A stretch of 64,000 bases of DNA from Nocardia bhagyanarayanae (GCF_006716565.1 NZ_VFPG01000001.1:4092001-4156000); one strand, 5' to 3'. Shown: positions 1-9,704, counted from the first letter of the stretch. A program made the numbers and translations. The notes: generated by a model not told the origin, from the letters alone.

Positions 1-5
1 GCGTA

Positions 6-1235
6 GTGACCACACGCATCGTCGTCGGCGTCAGCGGAGGGATCGCCGCCTACAAGGCCTGTGCGCTCGTCCGGCGCTTCACCGAGACGGGGCACGAGGT
101 CAGGGTGATCCCGACCGAGTCGGCTCTGCAATTCGTCGGCAAGGCGACCTTCGAGGCGCTGTCCGGGAACCCGGTGCACACCGACGTGTTCACGGACGTG
201 CCGGAGGTCCCGCACGTCCGCCTGGGGCAGGAGGCCGACCTCGTGGTCATCGCCCCCGCCACCGCGGACCTGATGGCGCGCGCTGCGCACGGCCGCGCCG
301 ACGACTTGCTCACCGCCACGCTGCTGACGGCGCGATGTCCCGTGCTCTTCGCGCCCGCGATGCACACCGAGATGTGGGAGCACCCGGCCACCATCGCCAA
401 TGTCGAGACGCTGCGCAGGCACGGCGCGACCGTCATGGAGCCCGCCTCCGGACGCCTCACCGGCGCCGACACCGGTCCGGGCAGGTTGCCCGAGCCCGAG
501 GAGATCTTCGGGCTCGCCGCCCTGCTGTTGGAGCGCGCCGACGCCATCCCGCGCGACCTGGTCGGCCGCCGCCTGGTGATCACCGCGGGCGGTACCAGGG
601 AACCGCTGGATCCGGTGCGCTTCCTGGGCAATCGCAGCTCGGGCAAGCAGGGCTACGCGCTGGCCAGGGTCGCCGCGCAGCGCGGCGCCCACGTCACGCT
701 GATCGCGGGCAACACGATCGAGATGGCCGCTCCGGCGGCCGTCGACCTGGTGCACATCACCACCGCCGAACAGCTCAAGACGGCGGTGGAGAAGCACGCG
801 GTCGGCGCCGACGCCGTGATCATGGCCGCCGCTGTGGCCGATTTCCGGCCGACGAACGTGGCCGCGGCCAAGATCAAGAAGGGCGCGGGCGAGCCGGACG
901 TCATCCCGTTGACCAAGACCGACGACATCCTGGCCGGTCTGGTGCAGTCGCGGCGCGACGGCCAGCTGGCGGGCACCGCCATCGTCGGCTTCGCCGCCGA
1001 GACCGGTGACGAGCACGGCGACGTGCTCACCCACGCGCGCGCCAAGCTGGCCCGCAAGGGGTGCGACCTGCTCGTGGTCAACGCGGTCGGCGAGGGCAAG
1101 GCCTTCGAGGTCGACACCAACGACGGCTGGCTGCTCGGCGCCGACGGCACCGAACAGGCCCTCGACCACGGGTCGAAGGCGCTGCTCGCCAGCCGTGTGC
1201 TGGACGCGCTCGGCCCGCTGCTGCGCGCCGGGTAA
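6..1235 (+). CDS. coaBC: Bifunctional phosphopantothenoylcysteine decarboxylase / phosphopantothenate-cysteine ligase
   Basis: Makes 4'-phosphopantetheine for coenzyme A in two steps: CoaB ligates cysteine to 4'-phosphopantothenate and CoaC (FMN) decarboxylates the product. Residues 1-180 are the flavoprotein CoaC half, with VGVSGGIAAYKAC at the N-terminus, the VPHVRLG histidine and the APAMHTEMW substrate loop. Residues about 185-400 are CoaB, with TAGGTREPLDPVRFLGNRSS, AAAVADFRP and a KIKK lysine motif. At 409 aa it has the usual length. The GTG start overlaps a TAG at 4-6 (TAGTG), so an upstream gene, by synteny rpoZ, probably ends here and is translationally coupled. Identification is secure. 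Confidence 0.97.
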   Translation: MTTRIVVGVSGGIAAYKACALVRRFTETGHEVRVIPTESALQFVGKATFEALSGNPVHTDVFTDVPEVPHVRLGQEADLVVIAPATADLMARAAHGRADDLLTATLLTARCPVLFAPAMHTEMWEHPATIANVETLRRHGATVMEPASGRLTGADTGPGRLPEPEEIFGLAALLLERADAIPRDLVGRRLVITAGGTREPLDPVRFLGNRSSGKQGYALARVAAQRGAHVTLIAGNTIEMAAPAAVDLVHITTAEQLKTAVEKHAVGADAVIMAAAVADFRPTNVAAAKIKKGAGEPDVIPLTKTDDILAGLVQSRRDGQLAGTAIVGFAAETGDEHGDVLTHARAKLARKGCDLLVVNAVGEGKAFEVDTNDGWLLGADGTEQALDHGSKALLASRVLDALGPLLRAG

Positions 1236-1414
1236 CCTTGGCCCGATCGAATTCCGTTGCCGCGCCGAGCGATCGGCGTGCCGCTCGATCCGGACGCCGA
1301 CCGCGGTGCGGTGCGCGAATGTGCGCCGCTGCCGCCGCGGGTGCGGATAATCTGGGACGGCGATAACCGGCGGATTCGTCGCGTCGTGGGTTTGGAATAG
1401 TCTGAGATGAAGGG

Positions 1415-1442
1415 TTGCGCGACGGCGGTATCGCATTACTGT
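1415..1442 (+). promoter_or_regulatory. Candidate metK promoter
   Basis: TTGCGC (1415-1420), a 16-bp spacer and TACTGT (1437-1442) resemble -35/-10 elements. Transcription from about 1449 would give a leader of about 43 nt carrying the GGGAGAGGG ribosome site before the GTG at 1492. No S-adenosylmethionine riboswitch was recognised in the 256-bp gap after coaBC. Confidence 0.35.
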
Positions 1443-1491
1443 CGCTGTGGCCATCCGATACGAGAAACCCGTTGAGGGAGAGGGAACAACT

Positions 1492-2703
<1,212 letters not shown>

Positions 2704-2718
2704 GCCGACCGGGCCGGA

Positions 2719-5148
2719 GTGAGCCGACCCGCGGCGGACTCGTCCGCCCCTCCCACGGATGATGTGTCCGTGGAACCGACGACAACAGCGGAAGCATCCG
2801 CGCGACCCATCGCGCGGGTGCTTCCGCTGTTGACGCCCGCGCACCTCGACCGCGACTTCGACTACCTGGTGCCGCCCGAGTTCGACGAGATCGCCCAACC
2901 GGGCGTGCGGGTGCGCGTCCGTTTCGCGGGCCGCCTCGTCGACGGCTATCTGCTCGCCCGCCTCACGCACAGCGAGCACGGCGGCAAACTCGTCGAGCTG
3001 GAGCGCGTCGTCTCCGCGGAACGTGTCCTCACCCCCGAGATCCTGGATCTCGCCACCGCCATCGCCGCCCGTTACGCGGGGACCCGCGCGGATGTGCTGC
3101 GGTTGGCGATCCCGCCGCGGCACGCGCGGACGGAGAACGGTGGAACGAAGAAGGGGGCAGTTCGTTCGTCCGTCGGCGAGAATGATTCTCGCACTCCACG
3201 ATCGGCGATGGCCGCGGCCGGAGACGATGCCTTCGCTGCGGCTGCGAGCGGCGCGGTGCAGGATGCGGCACCCGCCGAAGGCGGTACAGACGAAAGTGAA
3301 GGCGGGACAAACGATGTCGGCGCTGCGCCCCACAGCGCCGCACCGGCGGATGACGTGGCCGAAAGCGGCGCGGACGAGGCCGTTGCCGCGGTCAGCCGAG
3401 CGGACGCGGGCGACGGCGAAACGGGCGGCCGTAGTGGCGAGGCCGCGCCCCGTGCGGCCGCGGCCGCAGCGGTCCCGGATGCGGACGACGCATCCGGTCC
3501 GAAGACGTTGCCGCAGCGCGCATCCGGGGTGCATTCGGAGCTGAACTTCGATGCCGCGCCGTGGGGGCGTTACGTCCACGGCGAGGCGTTCCTCGCGGCG
3601 CTCGGGCAGGGCAAGGGGGTGCGGGCGGCCTGGCAGGCGATGCCGGGCGAGGACTGGGCCCGGCGACTCGCGGAACTCGCCGCGACAGTGGTCGGGGCCG
3701 GGCGCAGTGCGATTCTGATGGTGCCCGATCAACGGGACTTGAATCGCGTCCTCGCGGAATGTGTTCGGCTGATTGGGGATTCAGCGGTCGGGTTGACGGC
3801 GGGGTTGGGGCCCGCCGCGCGGTACCGGCGATGGTTGGCGGTGTTGCGTGGCAGCGCGCGGGTCGTCGTCGGCACGCGTAGCGCCGTGTTCGCACCCGCC
3901 GCGAATCTGGGTCTCATCGCGATCTGGGACGACGGCGACGACACCTACGCCGAGCCCCGCGCGCCCTACCCGCACGCGCGGGAGGTGTCGATGTTGCGAG
4001 CGCACGAGACCGGGGCGGCGTTCGTCGCGGCCGGGTTCGCCCGCACGGCGGAGATCCAAGCGGTGGTGGATTCCGGGTGGGCGCACGACCTCGTCGCCGA
4101 TCGCTCGGTGCTCCGCAAGGCCGCGCCCCGGATCAGCGCTCCCGGCGACAGCGACATGGCGATGGAGCGTGATCCGGTGGCGCGCGCGGTCCGCATCCCG
4201 GGCGTCGCGTTCGCGGCCGCGCGAGCCGCGCTGAAGGAAGGTGCCGCGGTGTTGGTGCAGGTACCGCGCCGCGGCTATGTCCCCGCGCTGTCCTGCGCGA
4301 AATGCCGCACGCCCGCGCGGTGCAGGCACTGCAACGGCCCGCTGGCACTTCCGGAAAGCGCGCCGGGCGGCGCCAACGAGGCGCACAGTCCGAGCTGCCG
4401 GTGGTGCGGCATCACCGAGACCGCGTTCCGCTGCTCGGCCTGCGGCTCCCGCGCCCTGCGCGCCGTCGTGATCGGCGCCGTTCGCACCGCCGAGGAACTG
4501 GGCCGCGCCTTTCCGGGGGTGCCGATCCGCGGTTCCGGCGGCGGCGCGGTGCTCGACACGGTCGAGCCGGGGCCGCAGGTGATCGTCTCCACCGTCGGCG
4601 CGGAACCTGTGGTGCGCGGCGGGTACGGCGTCGCCCTACTGCTGGACGGCTGGGCGCTGCTCGGCCGCGCCGACCTGCGCGCCGCCGAGGACGCGCTGCG
4701 CCGCTGGATGTCGGCCGCGGCGTTGGTGCGCCCGCACGGGCAGGTCGTGGTGATGGCCGAGCCGTCGTTGCCGACCGTGCAGGCGCTGGTCCGCTGGGAT
4801 CCGCTCGGACACGCCCGCTCCGAGGTCGACGCCCGCGCCGAGGTCGGTTTCCCGCCCGCCGTCCGTTTGGCCGCCGTGGACGGCGCCACCGAGGCCATCG
4901 ACGAACTGCTCGCCGCCGCCGACCTCCCCGCCGACGTCGAGGTGCTCGGCCCGGTCCCGCTACCCGCCACCGCACGCAAACCTTTCTCCGGCGACTCCCC
5001 GGCCGAAGTGGAACGCATGCTCCTGCGCGTCCCGCGCCGCACCGGCGCCGCCCTCTCCCGCGCCCTCACCGCTGCCCAGGCGATCCGCAGCACCCACCGC
5101 TCCGACGCCCCCCTCCGCGTCCAAATCGACCCCATCGACATCGGCTGA
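2719..5148 (+). CDS. priA: Primosomal protein N' (PriA), helicase motifs degenerate
   Basis: Replication-restart protein PriA of the actinobacterial type. Residues 30-135 form the N-terminal DNA-binding part (RVLPLLTPAHLDRDFDYLVP). Residues about 136-274 are a low-complexity Ala/Gly/Asp/Glu segment, and the core resumes at LNFDAAPWGRYVHGEAFL. Four Cys pairs (CAKC, CRHC, CRWC, CSAC) at about residues 530-580 form the zinc-binding region. The Walker A GSGKT expected before AILMVPDQ is absent, and the DEEH box is replaced by WDDGDD, so helicase activity is doubtful, as is known for actinobacterial PriA. At 809 aa it is long, mainly because of the insert. It lies directly after metK. Confidence 0.9.
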   Translation: MSRPAADSSAPPTDDVSVEPTTTAEASARPIARVLPLLTPAHLDRDFDYLVPPEFDEIAQPGVRVRVRFAGRLVDGYLLARLTHSEHGGKLVELERVVSAERVLTPEILDLATAIAARYAGTRADVLRLAIPPRHARTENGGTKKGAVRSSVGENDSRTPRSAMAAAGDDAFAAAASGAVQDAAPAEGGTDESEGGTNDVGAAPHSAAPADDVAESGADEAVAAVSRADAGDGETGGRSGEAAPRAAAAAAVPDADDASGPKTLPQRASGVHSELNFDAAPWGRYVHGEAFLAALGQGKGVRAAWQAMPGEDWARRLAELAATVVGAGRSAILMVPDQRDLNRVLAECVRLIGDSAVGLTAGLGPAARYRRWLAVLRGSARVVVGTRSAVFAPAANLGLIAIWDDGDDTYAEPRAPYPHAREVSMLRAHETGAAFVAAGFARTAEIQAVVDSGWAHDLVADRSVLRKAAPRISAPGDSDMAMERDPVARAVRIPGVAFAAARAALKEGAAVLVQVPRRGYVPALSCAKCRTPARCRHCNGPLALPESAPGGANEAHSPSCRWCGITETAFRCSACGSRALRAVVIGAVRTAEELGRAFPGVPIRGSGGGAVLDTVEPGPQVIVSTVGAEPVVRGGYGVALLLDGWALLGRADLRAAEDALRRWMSAAALVRPHGQVVVMAEPSLPTVQALVRWDPLGHARSEVDARAEVGFPPAVRLAAVDGATEAIDELLAAADLPADVEVLGPVPLPATARKPFSGDSPAEVERMLLRVPRRTGAALSRALTAAQAIRSTHRSDAPLRVQIDPIDIG

Positions 5149-5247
5149 GCGCGCTGGCCGCGAGCCAACGGGCCGGTCAGGGAGCCGAGCTGCCGCGACG
5201 CGGTCGCGCACCGCATACGGCAATTCGTCAGCTACGCGCCGAAAACG

Positions 5248-5261
5248 AGTAGTCGACTACT
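5248..5261. promoter_or_regulatory. 14-bp perfect palindrome upstream of lectin gene
   Basis: AGTAGTCGACTACT is a perfect palindrome lying about 100 bp before the tachylectin-like gene in a 213-bp gap. Its size and position fit a dimeric repressor site, but no cognate regulator is adjacent. Confidence 0.35.
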
Positions 5262-5361
5262 GGCGTCGCCCATCCAGCGTCCTGAAACCATCGCCAGGAG
5301 ATCGGCCGAGCGGCCGAATGACGACAGAAGTATCTCGCGACAGACAAGGCAGGAAACAGAA

Positions 5362-6165
5362 ATGACTCGGGTTGTCGGCACGGCGATATACGGCATCAAG
5401 CCGGATGGTGATCTGCAGTGGTATCGCCACGACGGTGTCCAGAACGGCGGCGCCTTCTGGACAGCAGGCGAAGGTGGGAAGAAGGTCAGTGGCGGCTGGG
5501 ACATCTACAGCAAAGTGGTCAGCGGCCGTGACAGCGGAGTCATCTACGGCATCAAACCGGACGGTGATCTGCAATGGTATCGCCACGACGGGTGGCAGGA
5601 CGGCGGCGCCTTCTGGACGGCCGGTGCGGGCGGAAACAGGATCAGTGGCGGCTGGGACATCTACCGCACGGTGTTCAGCATCGGCCAAGGCGTGATCTAC
5701 GGCATCAAGCCGAACGGTGATCTGCAGTGGTATCGCCACGACGGTTGGCAGGACGGTACCGCGAGGTGGACGGCCGGTGCGGGCGGTAACAGAGTCAGTG
5801 GCGGCTGGGATATCTACGACACGGTGTTCGGTGGCTACCTCGGGGTGGTCTACGGCATCAAGCCGAACGGTGATCTGCACTGGTATCGCCACGACGGGTG
5901 GCAAGACGGCACCGCGAGGTGGACGGCCGGTGCGGGCGGCATCAGGATCAGTGGCGGCTGGGATATCTACGACACGGTCTTCGGCGGCTACGACGGCGCG
6001 ATCTACGGCATCAAGCCGAACGGCGATCTGCACTGGTATCGCCACAATGGCTGGCGGGACGGCGCCGCCACGTGGACGGCCGGTGCCGGTGGGAAGAAGA
6101 TCAGTGGCGGTTGGGACATCTACGATGCGGTGTTCAGTGGCGACACCTACCTCCACCTCGTCTGA
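5362..6165 (+). CDS. Tachylectin-2-like five-bladed beta-propeller lectin
   Basis: The 267-aa protein consists almost wholly of five tandem repeats of about 51 residues. Each carries YGIKP(N/D)GDL(Q/H)WYRH(D/N)G, then a W-T-A-G-(A/E)-GG segment and SGGWDIY. This is the repeat signature of tachylectin-2, a five-bladed propeller that binds N-acetylglucosamine/N-acetylgalactosamine with one site per blade. No signal peptide or membrane segment is present, so it acts in the cytosol or leaves by a non-classical route. An AGGAAA ribosome site precedes the ATG. The repeats are also conserved as DNA (period about 153 bp). Binding specificity is inferred from the family. Confidence 0.85.
   Translation: MTRVVGTAIYGIKPDGDLQWYRHDGVQNGGAFWTAGEGGKKVSGGWDIYSKVVSGRDSGVIYGIKPDGDLQWYRHDGWQDGGAFWTAGAGGNRISGGWDIYRTVFSIGQGVIYGIKPNGDLQWYRHDGWQDGTARWTAGAGGNRVSGGWDIYDTVFGGYLGVVYGIKPNGDLHWYRHDGWQDGTARWTAGAGGIRISGGWDIYDTVFGGYDGAIYGIKPNGDLHWYRHNGWRDGAATWTAGAGGKKISGGWDIYDAVFSGDTYLHLV
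5389..6160 (+). repeat. Five tandem ~153-bp coding repeats
   Basis: The GGCATCAA that encodes each blade's start recurs near 5392, 5548, 5701, 5854 and 6007, a spacing of 153-156 bp. Identity between units is high at DNA level, indicating recent duplication or homogenisation of lectin blades. Confidence 0.85.
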
Positions 6166-6222
6166 GGGTTCCATTCAGGATTCGATGTCCGGCGATTCAC
6201 GGCCCTACTCGATTCCCGCTTT

Positions 6223-6250
6223 CGCTCCCCCGGGTTGCCCCGGGGGAGCG
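6223..6250. terminator. Bidirectional terminator hairpin between convergent genes
   Basis: CGCTCCCCCGGG (6223-6234) and CCCGGGGGAGCG (6239-6250) form a perfect 12-bp stem with a TTGC loop. It sits between the ends of the lectin gene (+) and the reductase gene (-), as expected for a shared terminator. No T-tract follows on either side. Confidence 0.7.
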
Positions 6251-6266
6251 TCGACGTAGTACCGGT

Positions 6267-7118
6267 TCAGGCGAAGACCGCCCGATTGCGTTCCGCCCAT
6301 TGGGCATACGTGCCCGCACCCCTCCCGAGCACCTTCTCGATGTCCGGGCTGATGAGCAGTTCGTCGGGGGTCGGCGAACCCAGGATCTCCAGCGTGTGGT
6401 CGACGACGGACTCGGGCATGAAGCGGAGCATGCCCTCGCGCGCCTGGGCCGGTGAAAGCTCGACGAAGCGAACTTCGGTGCCGAGGGCCGCGCCGAGCGC
6501 CGCCGCCTGCTCGCGCGGGGTGCTGAGCGCGGGTCCGGTCAGGGTGTAGATCCGACCGGCGTGCCCATCCTCGCGCAACGCCGCGGCGGCGACGGCCGCG
6601 ATGTCGGCCGGGTCCACCGAGGGCAGGCCGACCGACCCGAACGGCGCGGCGACGGTCTGCTCGCCGCGCACCGACTCCACCCACGCGTAGGTGTTGCTGA
6701 AGAAGCCGCCCGGCCGCAGGATGGTCCACTCCAAAGACGAAGCGCGAAGCGCGTTCTCGTAGGCCCGCAGGCGGTCGTAGCCCGCGGCCTCCGGCCGGGT
6801 CTGTGTGCCGACCGAGGACACGAAGACCACCCGCCGCACGCCGGCCTCGGCGACGACGCCCAGAACTTCCTCCGGCTCCGGTCCCGCGATCAACTGCTCG
6901 CCGCTGATCAACAGGAACAGCGCGTCGGCGCCCGCGAGCGCGGGGGAGAGGCTCGCGGGATCGGCGAGATCCGCCGCGACGTGACGGACTCCGTCCGGCA
7001 GGGCCATCGACCCGGCTCTCCGCGAGACGGCCGTGACCTGCGCCCCCGACGCCGCGAGCAGCGGGACGAGCGAGCTTCCGATGTTGCCGGTCGCCCCGGT
7101 CACCACGATCATGTGCAC
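6267..7118 (-). CDS. NmrA/NAD(P)-binding atypical SDR reductase
   Basis: Rossmann-fold protein of 283 aa beginning MHMIVVTGATGNIGSSLV, the TGxTGxxG dinucleotide motif of atypical short-chain dehydrogenases (NmrA / NAD(P)H-binding family). VVFVSSVGTQ and WTILRPGGFFSN are typical of this family, which includes quinone reductases and redox sensors; the classical YxxxK catalytic pair is not evident. The start could be either Met1 or Met3. It is divergent from a TetR gene with a shared promoter carrying AGTTAG/CTGACT-type repeats, so it is the likely target of that repressor. Substrate unknown. Confidence 0.8.
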   Translation of the reverse strand: MHMIVVTGATGNIGSSLVPLLAASGAQVTAVSRRAGSMALPDGVRHVAADLADPASLSPALAGADALFLLISGEQLIAGPEPEEVLGVVAEAGVRRVVFVSSVGTQTRPEAAGYDRLRAYENALRASSLEWTILRPGGFFSNTYAWVESVRGEQTVAAPFGSVGLPSVDPADIAAVAAAALREDGHAGRIYTLTGPALSTPREQAAALGAALGTEVRFVELSPAQAREGMLRFMPESVVDHTLEILGSPTPDELLISPDIEKVLGRGAGTYAQWAERNRAVFA

Positions 7119-7121
7119 TCC

Positions 7122-7194
7122 TAGTTAGTTGGCTGACTTAATCGAACGTAGTCGAGAACGGCGCGGCTGTCTATAGTCAGTTGTGTGACTAACT
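7122..7194. promoter_or_regulatory. Divergent promoter with two inverted-repeat operator candidates
   Basis: AGTTAG (7123-7128) pairs imperfectly with CTGACT (7133-7138). AGTCA (7175-7179) pairs perfectly with TGACT (7186-7190), the latter inside the first codons of the TetR gene. All half-sites are variants of AGTYAGT. This fits autoregulation by the TetR protein and control of the divergent reductase. Confidence 0.5.
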
Positions 7195-7751
7195 CAGTCG
7201 AGAAAGCGGGCAAGCGCGAGCGGCTGGTCGACGCGGCGGTGCGCGAGTTCTACGAGCGCGGCGTCGAGAAGACCACCATCGCCGACATCGCGCGCACCGC
7301 CGAGGTGCCCGTCGGCAACGTGTACTACTACTTCAAGACCAAGGACCAGCTGATCGAGGCGGCCATCGGCGCGCATGCCCATGGCCTCGACGAACTGACC
7401 AGCGGTTTGGACGCCCTGCCGACGCCTAGGGAGCGGCTGCGGGCGCTGATTCAGGGCTGGGTCGACGAGCGCGAGATGGCCGTCCGATTCGGCTGTCCGT
7501 TCGGTTCCCTGACCGCCGAGTTGCACAAGCGCGCCGACCCGCTGGACGGTCGCGCGGCCGAGGTGATGCGGACGTTGCTGGACTGGGTCGAGCGGCAGTT
7601 CGTGGAAATCGGCCGCGCCGACGCGCGGGACCTCGCGGTGGCGCTCCTCGCTTCCTATCAGGGAATCTCACTGCTCACCAACACCTTTCGCGATCCCGAG
7701 CTGATGGCCGCCGAGGGGAAGCGGCTCCAGGACTGGATCGACTCGCTGTAG
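7185..7751 (+). CDS. TetR/AcrR family transcriptional regulator
   Basis: The 188-aa regulator has an N-terminal helix-turn-helix at residues 10-55 (DAAVREFYERGVEKTTIADI and VGNVYYYFKTKDQLIEA) and a variable ligand-binding C-terminus with a TetR_C-type GCPFGSLTAEL segment. The GTG start lies within a candidate operator. It is divergent from the NmrA-type reductase, the usual layout for a local repressor of a redox enzyme. The inducer is unknown. Confidence 0.9.
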   Translation: MTNSVEKAGKRERLVDAAVREFYERGVEKTTIADIARTAEVPVGNVYYYFKTKDQLIEAAIGAHAHGLDELTSGLDALPTPRERLRALIQGWVDEREMAVRFGCPFGSLTAELHKRADPLDGRAAEVMRTLLDWVERQFVEIGRADARDLAVALLASYQGISLLTNTFRDPELMAAEGKRLQDWIDSL

Positions 7752-7756
7752 CGACT

Positions 7757-7800
7757 CGCTTCGGGCGCGCCTGTGGTGCACAGGCGCGCCCGAAGCGTTT
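7757..7800 (+). terminator. Strong intrinsic terminator after TetR gene
   Basis: A perfect 19-bp stem (7757-7775 with 7779-7797, GTG loop) is followed directly by TTT, six bases after the TetR stop codon. This is one of the clearest intrinsic terminators in the window. Confidence 0.85.
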
Positions 7801-7843
7801 CTCGGGGGAATGGTCCGAGACCTCCTTGCGTTAGATGCATTGT

Positions 7844-7860
7844 CGATATATCGTCGATAC
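7844..7860. promoter_or_regulatory. Palindromic operator candidate upstream of PadR gene
   Basis: CGATATATCG (7844-7853) is a perfect 10-bp palindrome overlapping a repeated TCGATA. It is AT-rich against its surroundings and lies about 45 bp before the PadR ATG. PadR repressors commonly bind AT-rich palindromes in their own promoters, so autoregulation is plausible. Confidence 0.45.
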
Positions 7861-7896
7861 GTGAAATGAACACGCGAGAGCCCAAGGAGGGCCGAC

Positions 7897-8559
7897 ATGG
7901 AAAACATCGAGAACATGCAGAACAGAGAGTTCGGACGCGGCGGCCGCTGGCGTAAGCCCGGCCGCGGAGAGTTCGGTCCCGGTCGCGGACCGCACCGCCA
8001 CGGCGGCAGGCACGGCTTCGGCCCAGAGTTCGGGCCCGGCTTCGGTCCCGGTTTCGGACCTGGTTTCGGCCCGCAGTTCGGCCGTGGACGCGGTCGCGGC
8101 GGCCGTGGCAGGCGCGGTGACGTGCGCGCCGCCGTGCTGCTGCTGCTCACCGAGCGGCCGATGCACGGCTACGAGTTGATCCAGCAGATCCGCGAGCGCA
8201 GCGACGACATCTGGCGGCCGAGTCCCGGATCGATCTACCCCGCGCTCGCGCAGCTGGAGGACGAGGGCTTGGTCCTCATCGAGAAGGTTGCCGGTCGCAA
8301 GACCGCCAAGCTCACCGAGGCAGGCGGCGAGTACGTCACCGCGCATCGTGAGGAGCTCGGGGACCCCTGGGCGCAGGTCAAGGCGGACGTCGGCGCGCAG
8401 GCCATCGACCTGCGCGGATTGGTCGGCGGGGTGATGGGCGCGGTCGCGCAGGTGGCCGCCGTCGGCACCCCCGAGCAGGCGGCGAAGGCGGCCGAGATCC
8501 TGAACGACACCCGCCGTTCGCTCTACCGAATCCTCGCCGAGGACGAAGCTACCGAATAG
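7897..8559 (+). CDS. PadR family regulator with Gly/Arg/Phe-rich N-terminus
   Basis: Residues about 75-150 form the PadR winged-helix domain (AAVLLLLTERPMHGYELIQQ, then SIYPALAQLEDEGLV). The C-terminal part (about 155-220) is helical and fits the dimerisation region. The first 70 residues are a low-complexity tail with repeated FGPG units and RGRGRGGRGRRG. The start is fixed by AAGGAGG six bases upstream. No adjacent target gene is obvious; the next gene is a secreted lipase on the same strand. Confidence 0.88.
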   Translation: MENIENMQNREFGRGGRWRKPGRGEFGPGRGPHRHGGRHGFGPEFGPGFGPGFGPGFGPQFGRGRGRGGRGRRGDVRAAVLLLLTERPMHGYELIQQIRERSDDIWRPSPGSIYPALAQLEDEGLVLIEKVAGRKTAKLTEAGGEYVTAHREELGDPWAQVKADVGAQAIDLRGLVGGVMGAVAQVAAVGTPEQAAKAAEILNDTRRSLYRILAEDEATE

Positions 8560-8622
8560 TAACGATCACGAAACATCGCTTGGGCGTGCGTTTTTCGAGC
8601 CGATCGGGTAGATCATTGTGAT

Positions 8623-9666
8623 ATGGAACAGCCGATTGGTATGTGGGGTTGGGGTAGATCACAGGTTTGTCGCGGCGCTATGGCGTTCGCGCTGGTCGCG
8701 GGGGTGCTGGTCGGCTCGGGTGTCGGCGGGCCGACCACCGCCGCCGCCGAACCGGGGGACATCGCCGAACCGCTCGTCGTCCGGGCGCCCGACGTGCCGA
8801 CCGTCGACGCGCCGCCGCAGCCCGACCACCTGGCCGCCGCGCGGCATCTGAAGGGGAACAAGAACGCCACGCCGCTGGGCACCAATGATTTCGGTTGCCG
8901 TCCCACCGCGGCCCACCCCCGTCCCGTCGTGCTGGCGCACGGCACCGACTCCACCGCCTACTCCGACTGGTCGGCGATCGGCCCGCAGTTGGCGGCGGCC
9001 GGATTCTGCGTCTTCGCGCTCAACTACGGCGGCGCGCCGGGCGCCGACACCTACGGCACCGAGGACCTGCGCGCGAGCGCCTACCAGATCGGTCAGTTCG
9101 TCGACCGGGTGCTGGAGGCGACCAGCGCCGCGAAGGTGGATATCGTCGGATTCTCGCAGGGCGCCAACGTGACCCGGCTCTACATCAACAAGCTCGGCGG
9201 CGCCGCGAAGGTGGCCCAGTGGATCGGCGTGGCGTCCCCGAGCTACGGCGGGGTGATGTACGGGCTGGTGCCGGTCGCGCAGGTGATCCCGGGCGCGCTC
9301 GAGGTGTTCGCCAGGGTCACCTCGACCGCGGCGGTGCAGCAGGCGCAGGGCTCGCCGATCATGCTCGAACTCAACGCGGGCGGCGACACCGTGCCCGGTG
9401 TCCGCTACGTGACCATCGGCAGCCGGGTCGACGAGATGATCCAGCCGTTCAGCAATATCGCGCTGCGCGGGGCGGGCGCGGAGAACATCGTCGTGCAGGA
9501 CATGTGCCCGGCCAACCTGACCGGTCATTTCCACATGGTCTACGACCCGTTCGTGCAGCAGCTGGTGCTGCGGGCGCTCGATCCCGTGCACGCGCCGACG
9601 CCGACCTGCGAGGCGGTGCCGCTGGGCACCGGAATCCCGCAGGTGATCATCGCGGGTAATTCCTGA
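8623..9666 (+). CDS. Secreted lipase/esterase (lipase class 2, alpha/beta hydrolase)
   Basis: The N-terminus has a hydrophobic signal segment (MAFALVAGVLVGSG) followed by TTAAAEP, a likely signal-peptidase site. The mature enzyme has PVVLAHGTDSTA (oxyanion strand), the nucleophile elbow GFSQG near residue 183, and a C-terminal GHFHM histidine. These match triacylglycerol lipases of class 2 common in Nocardia and Rhodococcus. Three in-frame ATGs (codons 1, 7, 20) could start the protein, and no clear ribosome site distinguishes them. It probably hydrolyses extracellular acyl esters; no partner gene is adjacent. Confidence 0.85.
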   Translation: MEQPIGMWGWGRSQVCRGAMAFALVAGVLVGSGVGGPTTAAAEPGDIAEPLVVRAPDVPTVDAPPQPDHLAAARHLKGNKNATPLGTNDFGCRPTAAHPRPVVLAHGTDSTAYSDWSAIGPQLAAAGFCVFALNYGGAPGADTYGTEDLRASAYQIGQFVDRVLEATSAAKVDIVGFSQGANVTRLYINKLGGAAKVAQWIGVASPSYGGVMYGLVPVAQVIPGALEVFARVTSTAAVQQAQGSPIMLELNAGGDTVPGVRYVTIGSRVDEMIQPFSNIALRGAGAENIVVQDMCPANLTGHFHMVYDPFVQQLVLRALDPVHAPTPTCEAVPLGTGIPQVIIAGNS

Positions 9667-9704
9667 ACGGGTCGGCCGGGCGGTTCACACACCGCCCGGC
9701 CCGA

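Noticed and set aside
1236..1491. S-adenosylmethionine riboswitch before metK
   Set aside because: No recognisable core in the 256-bp gap; a plain promoter with ribosome site explains it.
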